NCBI GenBank assembly: GCA_021414085.1
Contig: JAIOPC010000006.1
Location: 1-33,225, forward strand
DNA length: 33,225 nt
DNA from: Actinomycetes bacterium
Lineage (GTDB): Bacteria; Actinomycetota; Acidimicrobiia; Acidimicrobiales; Ilumatobacteraceae
Reading direction: 5' to 3'
This document shows positions 15,725-23,041 of the stretch, piece after piece. Position 1 is the stretch's first letter. Every line of letters begins with the position of its first letter. Made by a program: the position numbers and the translations under genes. The notes beneath the pieces are model-generated. The model worked only from the letters and a program-made list of their open reading frames with translations, made no database searches and was not told where the DNA came from.

Positions 15725-16879
15725 TTAGACCGCGACACACGGTCGTTCGTCGGCTTCCAGCAAACGAGCAACGCGTAGCGCGGAGTCGTCGATCTCGGCC
15801 GTCGTCAACAGGCCGTCGTTCAGGGCCAACTCAATCGCGTCGATGACGGCCAGCGTGTCGCTGATGCCGGTGAAGATCACAACGTCGACTCCTGCTTGCA
15901 CCGAAAGTACTGCTGCGTCGGCGACCGGGATGCCGATTGCATCCATCCCGAGCGCATCGCTGACTACCAGCGCGTCGCCGTAACCCAATTCACGCAGGAG
16001 TGCGATTGCCGCGGCACTCATGCTGGCCGGCTGACCGTCGGTGAGGCCTGGGACGTTGAGATGGCCGACCATCACGGCCGCACCACTGGTGGCGAGCTGC
16101 GCAAAGGGCACCAGGTCGAAGCTGCGTATTGCATCGAGCGGCGGTGTCGTCGCGAGTTCGGCGTGCGTGTCGGCCGAAGCGCCACCGTGGCCCGGAAAGT
16201 GCTTCAGCACCGGCAGCATCCCGGCGCGCTGCCACTCGGCAACGTATTCAGCTCCGAGTGCGGCGACCTGTTGTGGGTCACCGATGAACAAACGGCCGGC
16301 GCCCAACGGGTCGTCGCCAACGACGGGGCGCACGTCGACAATCGGACCGAGCACGACGTCGATTCCGGCGGCTGCGATCACCTGCGCGTGGCGATCAAGG
16401 ATGGCGGCACGATCCTCCGCCGACTCTTGCGACATCTGCTCTTGCGACGGCATCGGATCGAGCGCACGTAGCCGTTGCACGTCGCCACCCTCTTCGTCGG
16501 TGGCGATCAGTAGGCCATGCGCGCTCAGTTCTTCGAGCGCCGCGAGATGGAGGCCGAGTTCGTCAACAAACGCGTCGCCCACCTTCATCAACAACACGCC
16601 GCCGACGTGAAGATCGCGCACAGTCGTGACAACCTCGTCCCAGTTGTCGGTGTACGCGCCGGGCCAGACGAGTAGCGCAATGCGATCGCGCAACGGCCAT
16701 GTCGCAAGGCAGGTGGCAAGCGGATCGGCGAAAGCCGCGGCTGTGCTCGGTGAGATGACGGTGCTGCCTGAACCCGACTGGCTGCTTGCCGGATTGCTAC
16801 TCGAACACGCAATGCCCACCAACGCCACGGCAGCAGCAACTGCTACTCCGCGCGCAGCGCGGCGATGCGTGCGCGGCAT
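15725..16879 (-). CDS. Secreted GH3 glycosidase, beta-N-acetylhexosaminidase (NagZ-like)
   Basis: The 384-residue protein starts with a Tat- or Sec-like signal (MPRTHRRAARGVAVAAAVALVGIACSS) ending in a Cys that may be lipidated. The GH3 N-terminal domain follows, with VGGVLLMKVGD, ATDEEGGDVQRL, LKHFPGHGGASADTHAEL and VVSDALGMDAI. The His/Asp pair in the SADTH loop is the usual general acid-base of NagZ, and Asp in SDALGM is the nucleophile. It would remove beta-GlcNAc from muropeptides outside the membrane, unlike cytoplasmic NagZ of enterobacteria. ATG 16879 overlaps the stop of the upstream zinc-ribbon gene as TGATG. Confidence 0.9.
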   Translation of the reverse strand: MPRTHRRAARGVAVAAAVALVGIACSSSNPASSQSGSGSTVISPSTAAAFADPLATCLATWPLRDRIALLVWPGAYTDNWDEVVTTVRDLHVGGVLLMKVGDAFVDELGLHLAALEELSAHGLLIATDEEGGDVQRLRALDPMPSQEQMSQESAEDRAAILDRHAQVIAAAGIDVVLGPIVDVRPVVGDDPLGAGRLFIGDPQQVAALGAEYVAEWQRAGMLPVLKHFPGHGGASADTHAELATTPPLDAIRSFDLVPFAQLATSGAAVMVGHLNVPGLTDGQPASMSAAAIALLRELGYGDALVVSDALGMDAIGIPVADAAVLSVQAGVDVVIFTGISDTLAVIDAIELALNDGLLTTAEIDDSALRVARLLEADERPCVAV

Positions 16880-17706
16880 CAGGGGTTCGGCGGCTTGAAC
16901 TCGCGGGCGAGGCACACATTCGAAGCCAGCCCACGATCCTTGCAAAATTGCAGCGCTTCATCTTTGGACGCGTAGATCTGCGGCACCATCGTGAGGAACC
17001 AACCCGTCATCGGATTGCCGCCCGACTGAAACTGAAATGCGCCACCGTCGACGAGGATCGCGCCGTAGGTGCTGCGCAACGGCTCGTGATTGGCGAGGAT
17101 CTCGACCGGGCCGTATTCGATGCCGTCTGCTTTCAACCCGACTCGCTTCGCGCTCAATTGCACGACCCAGCTTCCAACCAACGTGTCGGCGGTAGGCCGA
17201 TCCTGCGCGACGAGTGCGCTGAGTTGCTCGGTGGCGGCAGCAATCGGGTCGACCGGAATTGTGCTGGCCGCCGTCGTCGCGCTGGTCGAGTCGCCAACGA
17301 TCGTGGTTTGCCCAGCGATTGTGGACGACGCCCCAGCTGTTGAGGAGTCGTTCGACTTGGTGACGAGGTAGACGCCAAGGCCGACAGCGCAAATGCCCAG
17401 CAGCACGAGCGAGATCAGTAACCCGCCGCGCCCGGGCTGCGGGCCTTGCTGGCTGGGTGCGCTGACGTACGGCTGCGCTTCGTATTGCGTTTCGTATTGC
17501 GCGGCAGGCGGCGCGGTGTATTGCGCGGGTGGAGGAGTGGTGTATGGCGTCGCCGGCACGATCTTGGGCAGCACGGTCGTCGGCGCGTCGGGTGCGACGG
17601 CACGCGCGCTCGCGTTGGCGAACGGCTCGCCGGTGGCACGGCCGCATTCCGCGCAGAAGGCAGCGCCGGTTGGCAGTTTGCTGCCGCAGTTACCGCAGTA
17701 ATTCAT
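16879..17706 (-). CDS. Zinc-ribbon, single-span membrane protein of unknown function
   Basis: The 275-residue protein has an N-terminal zinc ribbon (YCGNCGSKLPTGAAFCAECG), a Pro/Tyr/Gln-rich linker, one membrane span at about 97-117 (LLISLVLLGICAVGLGVYLV), a Thr/Ser-rich outside linker, and an exported C-terminal domain of about 110 residues containing SWVVQLSAKRVGLKADG and two cysteines (FCKDRGLASNVC) that may pair. The C-terminal part is not a family I recognise, though a role in wall or ligand sensing would fit. AGGATGG lies upstream of ATG 17706. The stop overlaps the GH3 start as TGATG, so the two are probably co-translated. Confidence 0.8.
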   Translation of the reverse strand: MNYCGNCGSKLPTGAAFCAECGRATGEPFANASARAVAPDAPTTVLPKIVPATPYTTPPPAQYTAPPAAQYETQYEAQPYVSAPSQQGPQPGRGGLLISLVLLGICAVGLGVYLVTKSNDSSTAGASSTIAGQTTIVGDSTSATTAASTIPVDPIAAATEQLSALVAQDRPTADTLVGSWVVQLSAKRVGLKADGIEYGPVEILANHEPLRSTYGAILVDGGAFQFQSGGNPMTGWFLTMVPQIYASKDEALQFCKDRGLASNVCLAREFKPPNP

Positions 17707-17757
17707 CGATCCATCCTGCCACGCTCGTCGCGCGGGAATGGGCTACTCGCGAATGGA

Positions 17758-18222
17758 CTACTGGAACGTCAGCGCGAAGCGCACGGGCAACTTGTGCTTC
17801 CCGAAGAAGACCATGCCCAGGTACAACCCCGGCGCAATCTCGCGAATCTCGTCGCGGATTGGGCGAGCGACGAACGATGTTTGTGAATAGTCGAGCACGA
17901 CGCACGGGCGATCGTCGATGCGGCTCGGGCCGATGTAGACGGCGGCCTTGATCGCCTTGATGCCGAACGGTGAGATCAAGTTGCGCAGCGACGAGCCGTC
18001 ATCGGCGAACTGTTTGCCCTTCCAGGCGCCAAGCCGAGCCCAGCCGGCAAGGAAGCGGCTCATGAAGGTGTTGGTGAGAATCAGCGCGGTGCCGCGGCCG
18101 AGCCCAGTGGGCAGATCGCCAGCCGGAGCGCCGGCGAAGAGCGCATCGAGCTCCGTGCCGGTCTTGCCGTGCAAGTCCTTGACGCTGATGATCGTGGGTG
18201 TCGCCGGAGTCGCGGTGGTCAT
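17758..18222 (-). CDS. Conserved hypothetical protein
   Basis: A 154-residue soluble protein. It contains TELDALFAGAPAGDLPTGLGRGTALIL, then AWKGKQFADDGSSLRNLISPFGIKAIKAAVYIG, DDRPCVVLDYSQTSF and, at the end, LGMVFFGKHKLPVRFALTF. The WKGK-F and GMVFFGK segments suggest a beta-rich, lipocalin-like fold, but no family can be named with confidence. There is no signal peptide. ATG 18222 and ATG 18231 are both possible, and a TTG at 18243 is another. It lies 34 bp downstream of the small membrane gene on the same strand and probably shares its transcript. Confidence 0.75.
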   Translation of the reverse strand: MTTATPATPTIISVKDLHGKTGTELDALFAGAPAGDLPTGLGRGTALILTNTFMSRFLAGWARLGAWKGKQFADDGSSLRNLISPFGIKAIKAAVYIGPSRIDDRPCVVLDYSQTSFVARPIRDEIREIAPGLYLGMVFFGKHKLPVRFALTFQ

Positions 18223-18256
18223 AGCAATCATTCGTCGCCGCAACGACTCCGGATCA

Positions 18257-18592
18257 CTAGCCAGCGATGCCGATGGCGACGAGTGCGATGCCAACAACGA
18301 CGTGCAGCACATCGTCGGCGGGCTTCCACTTGAACTGCGCCTTCGGGAACCAGTTCAGCCGACTGGCTGCGAACTGATAGAGGTCGATCGCGCCGAAGCC
18401 GATCAGGAACGCACGCATCGAGGCATCGTTGCCCCACAGCGCGATCGCTCCGCCGAGCACGCCGAAGCAAATGTGGAAGATGTTGTACGGCGACGCGCCG
18501 CTCGTGAGCGCCTTCGCTGGGGGAACAACGAATCCAAGAATGCCGACGAGAACCAGCACGGCGGCAAAGATCGCGACAACTGTCTGCAGCAT
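18257..18592 (-). CDS. Small four-span membrane protein (DUF4383-like)
   Basis: The 111-residue protein has about four hydrophobic segments. Conserved-looking features are SPYNIFHICFGVLGGAIAL, FLIGFGAIDLYQFAAS and a C-terminal ADDVLHVVVGIALVAIG, a pattern like DUF4383 membrane proteins of Actinobacteria. Function unknown. GAGGA lies about 6 nt before ATG 18592, so this is an SD-led internal operon gene after the lipoprotein gene, 9 bp upstream. Confidence 0.8.
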   Translation of the reverse strand: MLQTVVAIFAAVLVLVGILGFVVPPAKALTSGASPYNIFHICFGVLGGAIALWGNDASMRAFLIGFGAIDLYQFAASRLNWFPKAQFKWKPADDVLHVVVGIALVAIGIAG

Positions 18593-18601
18593 GGCGAGTC
18601 C

Positions 18602-19219
18602 TCAGCTTCCAGAGACGTTTTCTGCCGCTGCCTTGGCGAACGCAGCGAGGTTGGCTACATCGATCTTGGCGGAGGTGGCGACCGTGAATACCTGGTTGTT
18701 GGCGAGCACGGCGATCTGGGTGAACGTCGGAGCGGCCGACACGGCTGCCTGATCGCCCAAGCCGGCGAGCGGCTCGTACTCGGTATCGAAGAGTACGAAC
18801 GAGGTGGTGTAGTCGAAACCGGCTTGCCCGGCGCGGCCGCCGAGGTCTTCGTTCGGGCGTTGCACAGCGAGGGTGAGGTTGCTGCTGACACCGTCGGCGG
18901 TGGTGAAGTCGTAGAAGCACTGCGGGGTCGACGCGTCGAACGGCGCAACGTCGGTGATCTCAACGCCGAGCGTCGTGGTTGCGATTTCCTGGGAGACAAG
19001 TGTGCAGACTTCGGCCGATGTGTACACCTTGACCGTTGCGGGGTCGATCACATCGCCTGGGTCCGGTGCGGTCGTGTCGCCGGTCGTATCGCCGGTCGTG
19101 TCACCCGGCGTCGAGTCCGCTACTTCGCCGGCAGTTACATCGTCGGTGGTCTTTGCATCGTCGCTGCACGCTGCGGTGAGAGCAGTCAACGTGAGAAGTG
19201 GGAGCAGAAGTTTCTTCAT
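18602..19219 (-). CDS. Secreted lipoprotein of unknown function
   Basis: The 205-residue protein begins MKKLLLPLLTLTALTAACSDD, a lipoprotein signal with Cys18. A linker with three TTGD-type repeats (a 12-base tandem repeat in the DNA) runs to about residue 60. The globular part contains three further cysteines or fewer and reads like the DUF3558 type of actinobacterial lipoprotein, with ICTLVS-like VCTLVSQEIA and QCFYDF segments. No enzymatic motif is seen. The -10 box TAGTTT lies 6 nt upstream of the ATG, so it heads the minus-strand unit running to 17758. Confidence 0.8.
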   Translation of the reverse strand: MKKLLLPLLTLTALTAACSDDAKTTDDVTAGEVADSTPGDTTGDTTGDTTAPDPGDVIDPATVKVYTSAEVCTLVSQEIATTTLGVEITDVAPFDASTPQCFYDFTTADGVSSNLTLAVQRPNEDLGGRAGQAGFDYTTSFVLFDTEYEPLAGLGDQAAVSAAPTFTQIAVLANNQVFTVATSAKIDVANLAAFAKAAAENVSGS

Positions 19220-19225
19220 GGATTG

Positions 19226-19231
19226 AAACTA
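19226..19231 (-). promoter_or_regulatory. -10 box TAGTTT of the lipoprotein gene
   Basis: On the minus strand TAGTTT ends 6 nt before ATG 19219 with no SD between, which predicts a leaderless transcript. Confidence 0.55.
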
Positions 19232-19271
19232 GCTGGCGTTGTCAGACGGCGATCGATCAAGCAGAATGGAC

Positions 19272-19370
19272 CAGTCGAAGGGGAGTAGCCCTACGGGATC
19301 GGTCGTCAGTACGGCAGCTTGCTGCCCGGCCCCCCGGCCGCCAATAAGGCGGTAGCGAGACTTTCGACTG
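19272..19370 (+). ncRNA. yybP-ykoY manganese riboswitch aptamer
   Basis: The leader of terC contains the hallmark GAAGGGGAGTAGCC at 19277-19290 and ends with AGCGAGACTTT at 19354-19364, both conserved in the yybP-ykoY family. The closing helix P1 is a 10-bp pairing of CAGTCGAAGG (19272-19281) with CTTTCGACTG (19361-19370), including one G-U. Internal hairpins include GGCAGC/GCTGCC (19313-19326). The family binds Mn2+ and often controls TerC and other Mn exporters, which fits the gene downstream. Confidence 0.88.
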
Positions 19371-19395
19371 TCCGTTTGTCCGAGACAGTCGAAGG
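19361..19395 (+). promoter_or_regulatory. Riboswitch expression platform: SD-sequestering hairpin
   Basis: CTTTCGACTGTC (19361-19372) can pair with GACAGTCGAAGG (19384-19395) over 12 bp including one G-U, with an 11-nt loop. The 5' arm is the 3' strand of aptamer helix P1, so the two helices exclude each other. The 3' arm covers most of the SD GAAGGG (19391-19396) of terC. Aptamer folding should therefore free the SD and switch translation on. Confidence 0.75.
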
Positions 19396-19408
19396 GAACC
19401 CTCTCTCC

Positions 19409-20398
19409 ATGTTTGCCGCTACCGATCGTTCGCAGTTCGTCGACCTTGATGTGCCCGTCTGGGCGTGGGGCGCGCTCATTGCCGTGATTTTCGCCATGTT
19501 GGCGGTCGACCTGTATCGGCATCGCGACGATCATGAGCCAACGCCGAAGGAAGCGCTGATCGAGTCGCTGGTGTGGGTCGCGTGCGGGCTTGCCTTCTCG
19601 GGTGCGATTGCGATCGGGTTCGGCAGCGGTGCGTTCGGCGAGTACATCAGCGGCTACCTGATCGAGAAGTCGCTCAGCATCGACAACGTGTTCGTCTGGT
19701 CGATGTTGTTCACAACGCTGGCCATACCGGTCAAGTATCAGCACCGTGTTCTGTTCTGGGGCATCTTCGGTGCGCTCGCATTGCGAGCAATCTTCATCGT
19801 TCTCGGTAGCGCGCTGATCAGTCGGTTCTGGTGGCTACTACTGGTGTTCGGTGTGTTCCTGATCTTCACCGGCGCCAAGATCATTCGTCACCGTGCCGAC
19901 GAAGGCAAAGAGGAAGCGACTCGTGGTCTGGGCTTGTTGCGCAAGTTCATTCCTGTCTCCGACGAGTTCGATGGGCACAAGTTCTTCACCCGCGTCAACG
20001 CCAAGCGCGCCGCCACGCCGCTTCTTGCGGCACTGGTCGTGATCGAGATCACCGACGTGATCTTCGCTGTCGACTCAGTGCCCGCGATCCTGGCGGTGTC
20101 CAACGAGTCGTACCTAGTGTTCGCGTCGAACGCGTTCGCCATCCTGGGCTTGCGGGCGATGTACTTCTTGCTCGCCAACGCGAAAGAGAAGTTCCATTAC
20201 CTCTCGCATGCGCTCGGCGGCATCCTGATCTTCGTCGGCATCAAGATGGCCATCTCGCACTGGTACCACATGAACACCTACGTCTCGCTGGCCATCATCG
20301 TGACGATGCTCGTGGCGGCAATCATCCTCAGCATGCGGCTATCGAAGCGTTTGGGAGTGCCAGTCGCTGAGGTGGCGCACGGAGATCACGCTCACTAG
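19409..20398 (+). CDS. terC: TerC-family membrane protein, probable manganese exporter
   Basis: The 329-residue protein has about eight to nine spans and the TerC hallmarks LIEKSLSIDNVFVW (about 89-102) and EITDVIFAVDSVPAILAV (about 214-231), whose acidic residues are thought to line the metal path. Family members such as Alx and MeeF/MeeY export Mn2+, protecting from excess or metallating exported enzymes. The manganese riboswitch directly upstream supports that role over the older tellurite-resistance label. ATG 19409 has GAAGGG 12 nt upstream. The tail ends in a short His-rich run (AHGDHAH). It is monocistronic, followed by a tRNA gene on the other strand. Confidence 0.93.
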   Translation: MFAATDRSQFVDLDVPVWAWGALIAVIFAMLAVDLYRHRDDHEPTPKEALIESLVWVACGLAFSGAIAIGFGSGAFGEYISGYLIEKSLSIDNVFVWSMLFTTLAIPVKYQHRVLFWGIFGALALRAIFIVLGSALISRFWWLLLVFGVFLIFTGAKIIRHRADEGKEEATRGLGLLRKFIPVSDEFDGHKFFTRVNAKRAATPLLAALVVIEITDVIFAVDSVPAILAVSNESYLVFASNAFAILGLRAMYFLLANAKEKFHYLSHALGGILIFVGIKMAISHWYHMNTYVSLAIIVTMLVAAIILSMRLSKRLGVPVAEVAHGDHAH

Positions 20399-20419
20399 CC
20401 GGAGACCACGTGGAATCAG

Positions 20420-20502
20420 TGGGCGAGGGGGGACTTGAACCCCCACACAGTTGCCTGTACTAGCACCTGAAGCTAGCGCGTCTGCCATTTCGCCACTCGC
20501 CC
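20420..20502 (-). tRNA. tRNA-Leu (anticodon CAG)
   Basis: An 83-nt cloverleaf on the minus strand. The acceptor GGGCGAG (from 20502) pairs with CTCGCCC and discriminator A lies at 20420. The anticodon stem is CTAGC/GCTAG around loop TTCAGGT, giving anticodon CAG. The T arm is GGGGGTTCAAGTCCCCC, and a long variable arm marks a class II (Leu) tRNA. The 3' CCA is not encoded. It decodes CUG, the favoured Leu codon here. Its place next to fhaA matches mycobacteria. Confidence 0.95.
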
Positions 20503-20565
20503 GAGTGGATTCACAACGCTAGCCCCCGGCGGCGGGGTGCCCAACCCTTGCGGCCATGTCGCCAC

Positions 20566-20571
20566 TATCCT
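20566..20571 (+). promoter_or_regulatory. -10 box TATCCT of the fhaA operon
   Basis: TATCCT ends 10 nt before ATG 20582. No SD is present. A leader of only a few bases is expected. It would drive the fhaA-fhaB-pstP-rodA-pbpA unit. Confidence 0.55.
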
Positions 20572-20581
20572 GCACTTTGAT

Positions 20582-21244
20582 ATGGGATTGCAGTCGTTTG
20601 AGCACGGTCTGGAGCGTATGGTCGAGGGCGTGTTTACCCGCGGATCACGTTCTTCTATTCGTCCGGTCGAGCTTGGGCGCCGTCTGTTGCGCGAAATGGA
20701 CGACCATCGCAGCGTCGACGTCAAGGGTCGCCGCATCGTGCCCAACCTGTTCTCGATCACCGTCAGCCCACGCGATCACGCCAGTTTCGCCGACATCGAC
20801 GAGGCGTTGATGCTGGAACTCAGCGAGACAGCCCGCGAGTATGCCCGTGCCGAGGGCTACAACTTCATGGGCGCAGTCACCGTCGAGATGGCGATCGATA
20901 ACGAACTCAAGCCCGGCCGCTTCGCCATCGCCAGCCGCATGCGCGAAACCGGTGGCGGCCTGGGTGCTGGCTCGCTGGTTCTCGCGAGCGGCGAGCGCAT
21001 CACGCTTGGCCAGTCCGTCATCACCATCGGCCGCCTGCCTGATCAGACCATTCCGGTGCCCGACGCCAACGTCAGCCGTCGCCACGCCGAGATCCGCCCC
21101 GCCGGTTCGTCGTACGTGCTGGTCGACTTAGGCAGCACCAACGGGTCGAAGGTGAACGGCGTGCGCATTCAGAACGAGCACGTACTCCGCGACGGCGACA
21201 TCGTGAGCGTAGGGATCACGCACCTGCGCTTCGAAGCCTCGTGA
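20582..21244 (+). CDS. fhaA: FhaA-type protein (DUF3662 + FHA domain), short form
   Basis: The 220-residue protein has an N-terminal DUF3662 domain (about 1-120, starting MGLQSFEHGLERMVEGVF) and a C-terminal FHA domain with GRLPDQTIPVPDANVSRRHAEI and LGSTNGSKVNG, the phosphothreonine-binding loops (R, S-RRH, TNG). In mycobacteria FhaA is over 500 residues with a long Pro/Gln linker and binds phosphorylated MviN to restrain lipid II export. Here the linker is almost absent. It is the first gene of the cell-growth operon, with fhaB 7 bp downstream. Confidence 0.93.
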   Translation: MGLQSFEHGLERMVEGVFTRGSRSSIRPVELGRRLLREMDDHRSVDVKGRRIVPNLFSITVSPRDHASFADIDEALMLELSETAREYARAEGYNFMGAVTVEMAIDNELKPGRFAIASRMRETGGGLGAGSLVLASGERITLGQSVITIGRLPDQTIPVPDANVSRRHAEIRPAGSSYVLVDLGSTNGSKVNGVRIQNEHVLRDGDIVSVGITHLRFEAS

Positions 21245-21251
21245 ACCGGTA

Positions 21252-21782
21252 ATGGCGAATCTCAGCGACGTCCAGCTGAACATTCTCAACTACGCGCTCC
21301 TCGCGCTGATCTACCTGTTCTTCGCGCGAGTCCTGTGGGCAGTGTGGAGCGAAGTGCGTGGGCCGCGCCCCGGCGTCAACAAACCGCAGACCGCGAACGC
21401 GCGTGGCGGTGCACCTGATGCCACAGCGCCGGCCTCGCGTCCTGGCGCACCGACACCCGCTGCGCACAATCCGGGTCGCGGTCGGCGTGGCACGCCATCG
21501 CGGCTGACGGTGCTCGAGCCGAAAGTGCGCAAGGGCTCGGCGTACCCGATCGGCAGCGAGATCACCGTCGGCCGTGGTGCGCAGTGCAACATCGGCGTTC
21601 CCGACGACACGTTCGCCTCGCAATTGCACGCTCGCGTGCAGCTGCGCAACGGCGAGATGTGGTTAGAGGACTTGGGTAGCACGAACGGCACGCACCTCAA
21701 TGGAGCGCGCCTCACGATGCCCGTACAACTCGCGGTCGGCGATCGCGTCCAAATCGGTAGCACCATTTTCGAGGCCCAATGA
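21252..21782 (+). CDS. fhaB: FhaB/FipA-type membrane FHA protein
   Basis: The 176-residue protein has one N-terminal membrane span (about 11-32, LNYALLALIYLFFARVLWAVW), a Pro/Ala-rich linker and a C-terminal FHA domain with TVGRGAQCNIGVPDDTFASQLHARV and LGSTNGTHLNG. In mycobacteria FhaB (FipA) recognises phosphothreonine made by PknA/PknB and links FtsZ with FtsQ at division. SD-like GAACCGGTA lies just before ATG 21252. Its stop lies in a 17-base imperfect duplication that also supplies the SD of pstP. Confidence 0.93.
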   Translation: MANLSDVQLNILNYALLALIYLFFARVLWAVWSEVRGPRPGVNKPQTANARGGAPDATAPASRPGAPTPAAHNPGRGRRGTPSRLTVLEPKVRKGSAYPIGSEITVGRGAQCNIGVPDDTFASQLHARVQLRNGEMWLEDLGSTNGTHLNGARLTMPVQLAVGDRVQIGSTIFEAQ

Positions 21783-21795
21783 CTCTCGAGGTCCA
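21769..21795 (+). repeat. Imperfect duplication at the fhaB/pstP junction
   Basis: TCGAGGCCCA (21769-21778) recurs as TCGAGGTCCA (21786-21795), offset 17 bases. The first copy runs into the fhaB stop (TGA 21780-21782). The second ends at GTG 21796 and holds the GAGG SD of pstP. Confidence 0.75.
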
Positions 21796-23037
21796 GTGAA
21801 GAAGCGATCAGCCGGTTCCGCACTGTCCATCGGTGCCGCCACACACGTCGGTCGCGTGCGCACCGGCAACGAAGACGCGTTCATCGCCGAACCGTTGGTA
21901 GTGGGTGTCGCCGATGGCATGGGCGGCCATCAGGCTGGCGAAGTGGCCAGCGCGATCGCCGTGCAGATGGTGCGCGATCGGCTTGGCCAGGGCGCGCCGA
22001 GTCTTGAAGCCGCCGAGGCGGCGGTGGTCGCCGCCAACAGCGCCATCTTCAAAGGTGCCCGCGACAACTCTGACCAGCGCGGCATGGGTACAACCCTGAC
22101 GGCGCTGATTGTGCTCGCCGCTGAGGAGGCGGCTGCCGATTCCGTTCGCCGCTTCGTGCTGTTGAACGTGGGCGACAGTCGCACCTACCTGCTGCGCGGT
22201 GGCCGTTTGCGACGCGTCACCGTCGATCACAGCTACGTGCAGGAACTGGTGTCAACCGGCCACATCACTGAGATCGAAGCCCGCACCCACCCGCGGCGCA
22301 ACATCGTGACTCGTGCGCTGGGTATCGAATCGACCGTGCGCGTGGACAGTTGGGTCATGCCCTTCGTGAAGGGCGACCGCTTTTTGTTGTGCAGCGACGG
22401 ACTCGTCGACGAGGTCGACGATCGCGAGATCGCCGAGGTCATGGCGGCCAACAGCGATGCCCAGCGCGCCGCTGATGCGTTGGTCGAAGCCGCGAATCAA
22501 CACGGCGGGCGCGACAACACAACGGTTGTTGTCGTCGACGTGCTCGAGGGCGACGTAACGGTCGACGACACTGCCGATCTTGATCTCGACTTGGTGTGGA
22601 TCGATCAACCGAAGACCGGCGAGATCGCTATCCAAACCGACGCCAATCCGCAGCCGGTGGAAGCACTGCCGTTGGAAGACGAGTTGCCGTTGGATCAACT
22701 CTCGTTGCAGTTTCAGCAGACGGCGCCAGCCGAGCCAGCAGCCAGCGGTCGGCAGATCACCGAAGAAATCCCGATCACGAAGTCGTTCGGGTCGGCGCCG
22801 CGCAAGCGTTTCGGGTTTGGCACGCTGTTGTTCTGGTTCGGAATCGCGGCGATCATCACCGGCGCCGTCACCCTTGTTCTCGCGGTGCGCCACAACGCGG
22901 GCGACGATCCGACTCCCGTGCCGACGACTCCGGCCACGACGGTCGTCGTAACCACAACGCGGGCGACCACGACGACAACGGCTGCGTCGACTACCACTTC
23001 GATCGCAGCAACGACCACGACTCTCGGCGGACCGTGA
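21796..23037 (+). CDS. pstP: PP2C-family Ser/Thr phosphatase PstP
   Basis: The 413-residue membrane phosphatase reverses PknB phosphorylation. The PP2C catalytic domain (about 10-250) has GRVRTGNEDAF, VADGMGGHQAGE (metal-binding D40), NVGDSRTYL, CSDGLVDEV and GGRDNTTVVVV. A juxtamembrane linker of about 85 residues follows, then a span at about 341-364 and an outside tail of about 48 residues that is mostly Thr. The start is GTG 21796, because GAGG is 4 nt upstream and the longer frame overlaps fhaB. Mycobacterial PstP has a larger folded outside domain, which is missing here. Confidence 0.94.
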   Translation: MKKRSAGSALSIGAATHVGRVRTGNEDAFIAEPLVVGVADGMGGHQAGEVASAIAVQMVRDRLGQGAPSLEAAEAAVVAANSAIFKGARDNSDQRGMGTTLTALIVLAAEEAAADSVRRFVLLNVGDSRTYLLRGGRLRRVTVDHSYVQELVSTGHITEIEARTHPRRNIVTRALGIESTVRVDSWVMPFVKGDRFLLCSDGLVDEVDDREIAEVMAANSDAQRAADALVEAANQHGGRDNTTVVVVDVLEGDVTVDDTADLDLDLVWIDQPKTGEIAIQTDANPQPVEALPLEDELPLDQLSLQFQQTAPAEPAASGRQITEEIPITKSFGSAPRKRFGFGTLLFWFGIAAIITGAVTLVLAVRHNAGDDPTPVPTTPATTVVVTTTRATTTTTAASTTTSIAATTTTLGGP

Positions 23038-23041
23038 CCCG

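Noticed and set aside
17948-19288. Plus-strand frame of over 400 codons opposite three minus-strand genes
   Set aside because: It crosses three minus-strand genes with recognisable signal peptide and membrane spans. Its own translation is compositionally odd with no domain.
20420-20502. Attachment site of a mobile element at the tRNA gene
   Set aside because: No integrase and no duplicate of the tRNA 3' end was seen nearby. The surrounding gene order is conserved.
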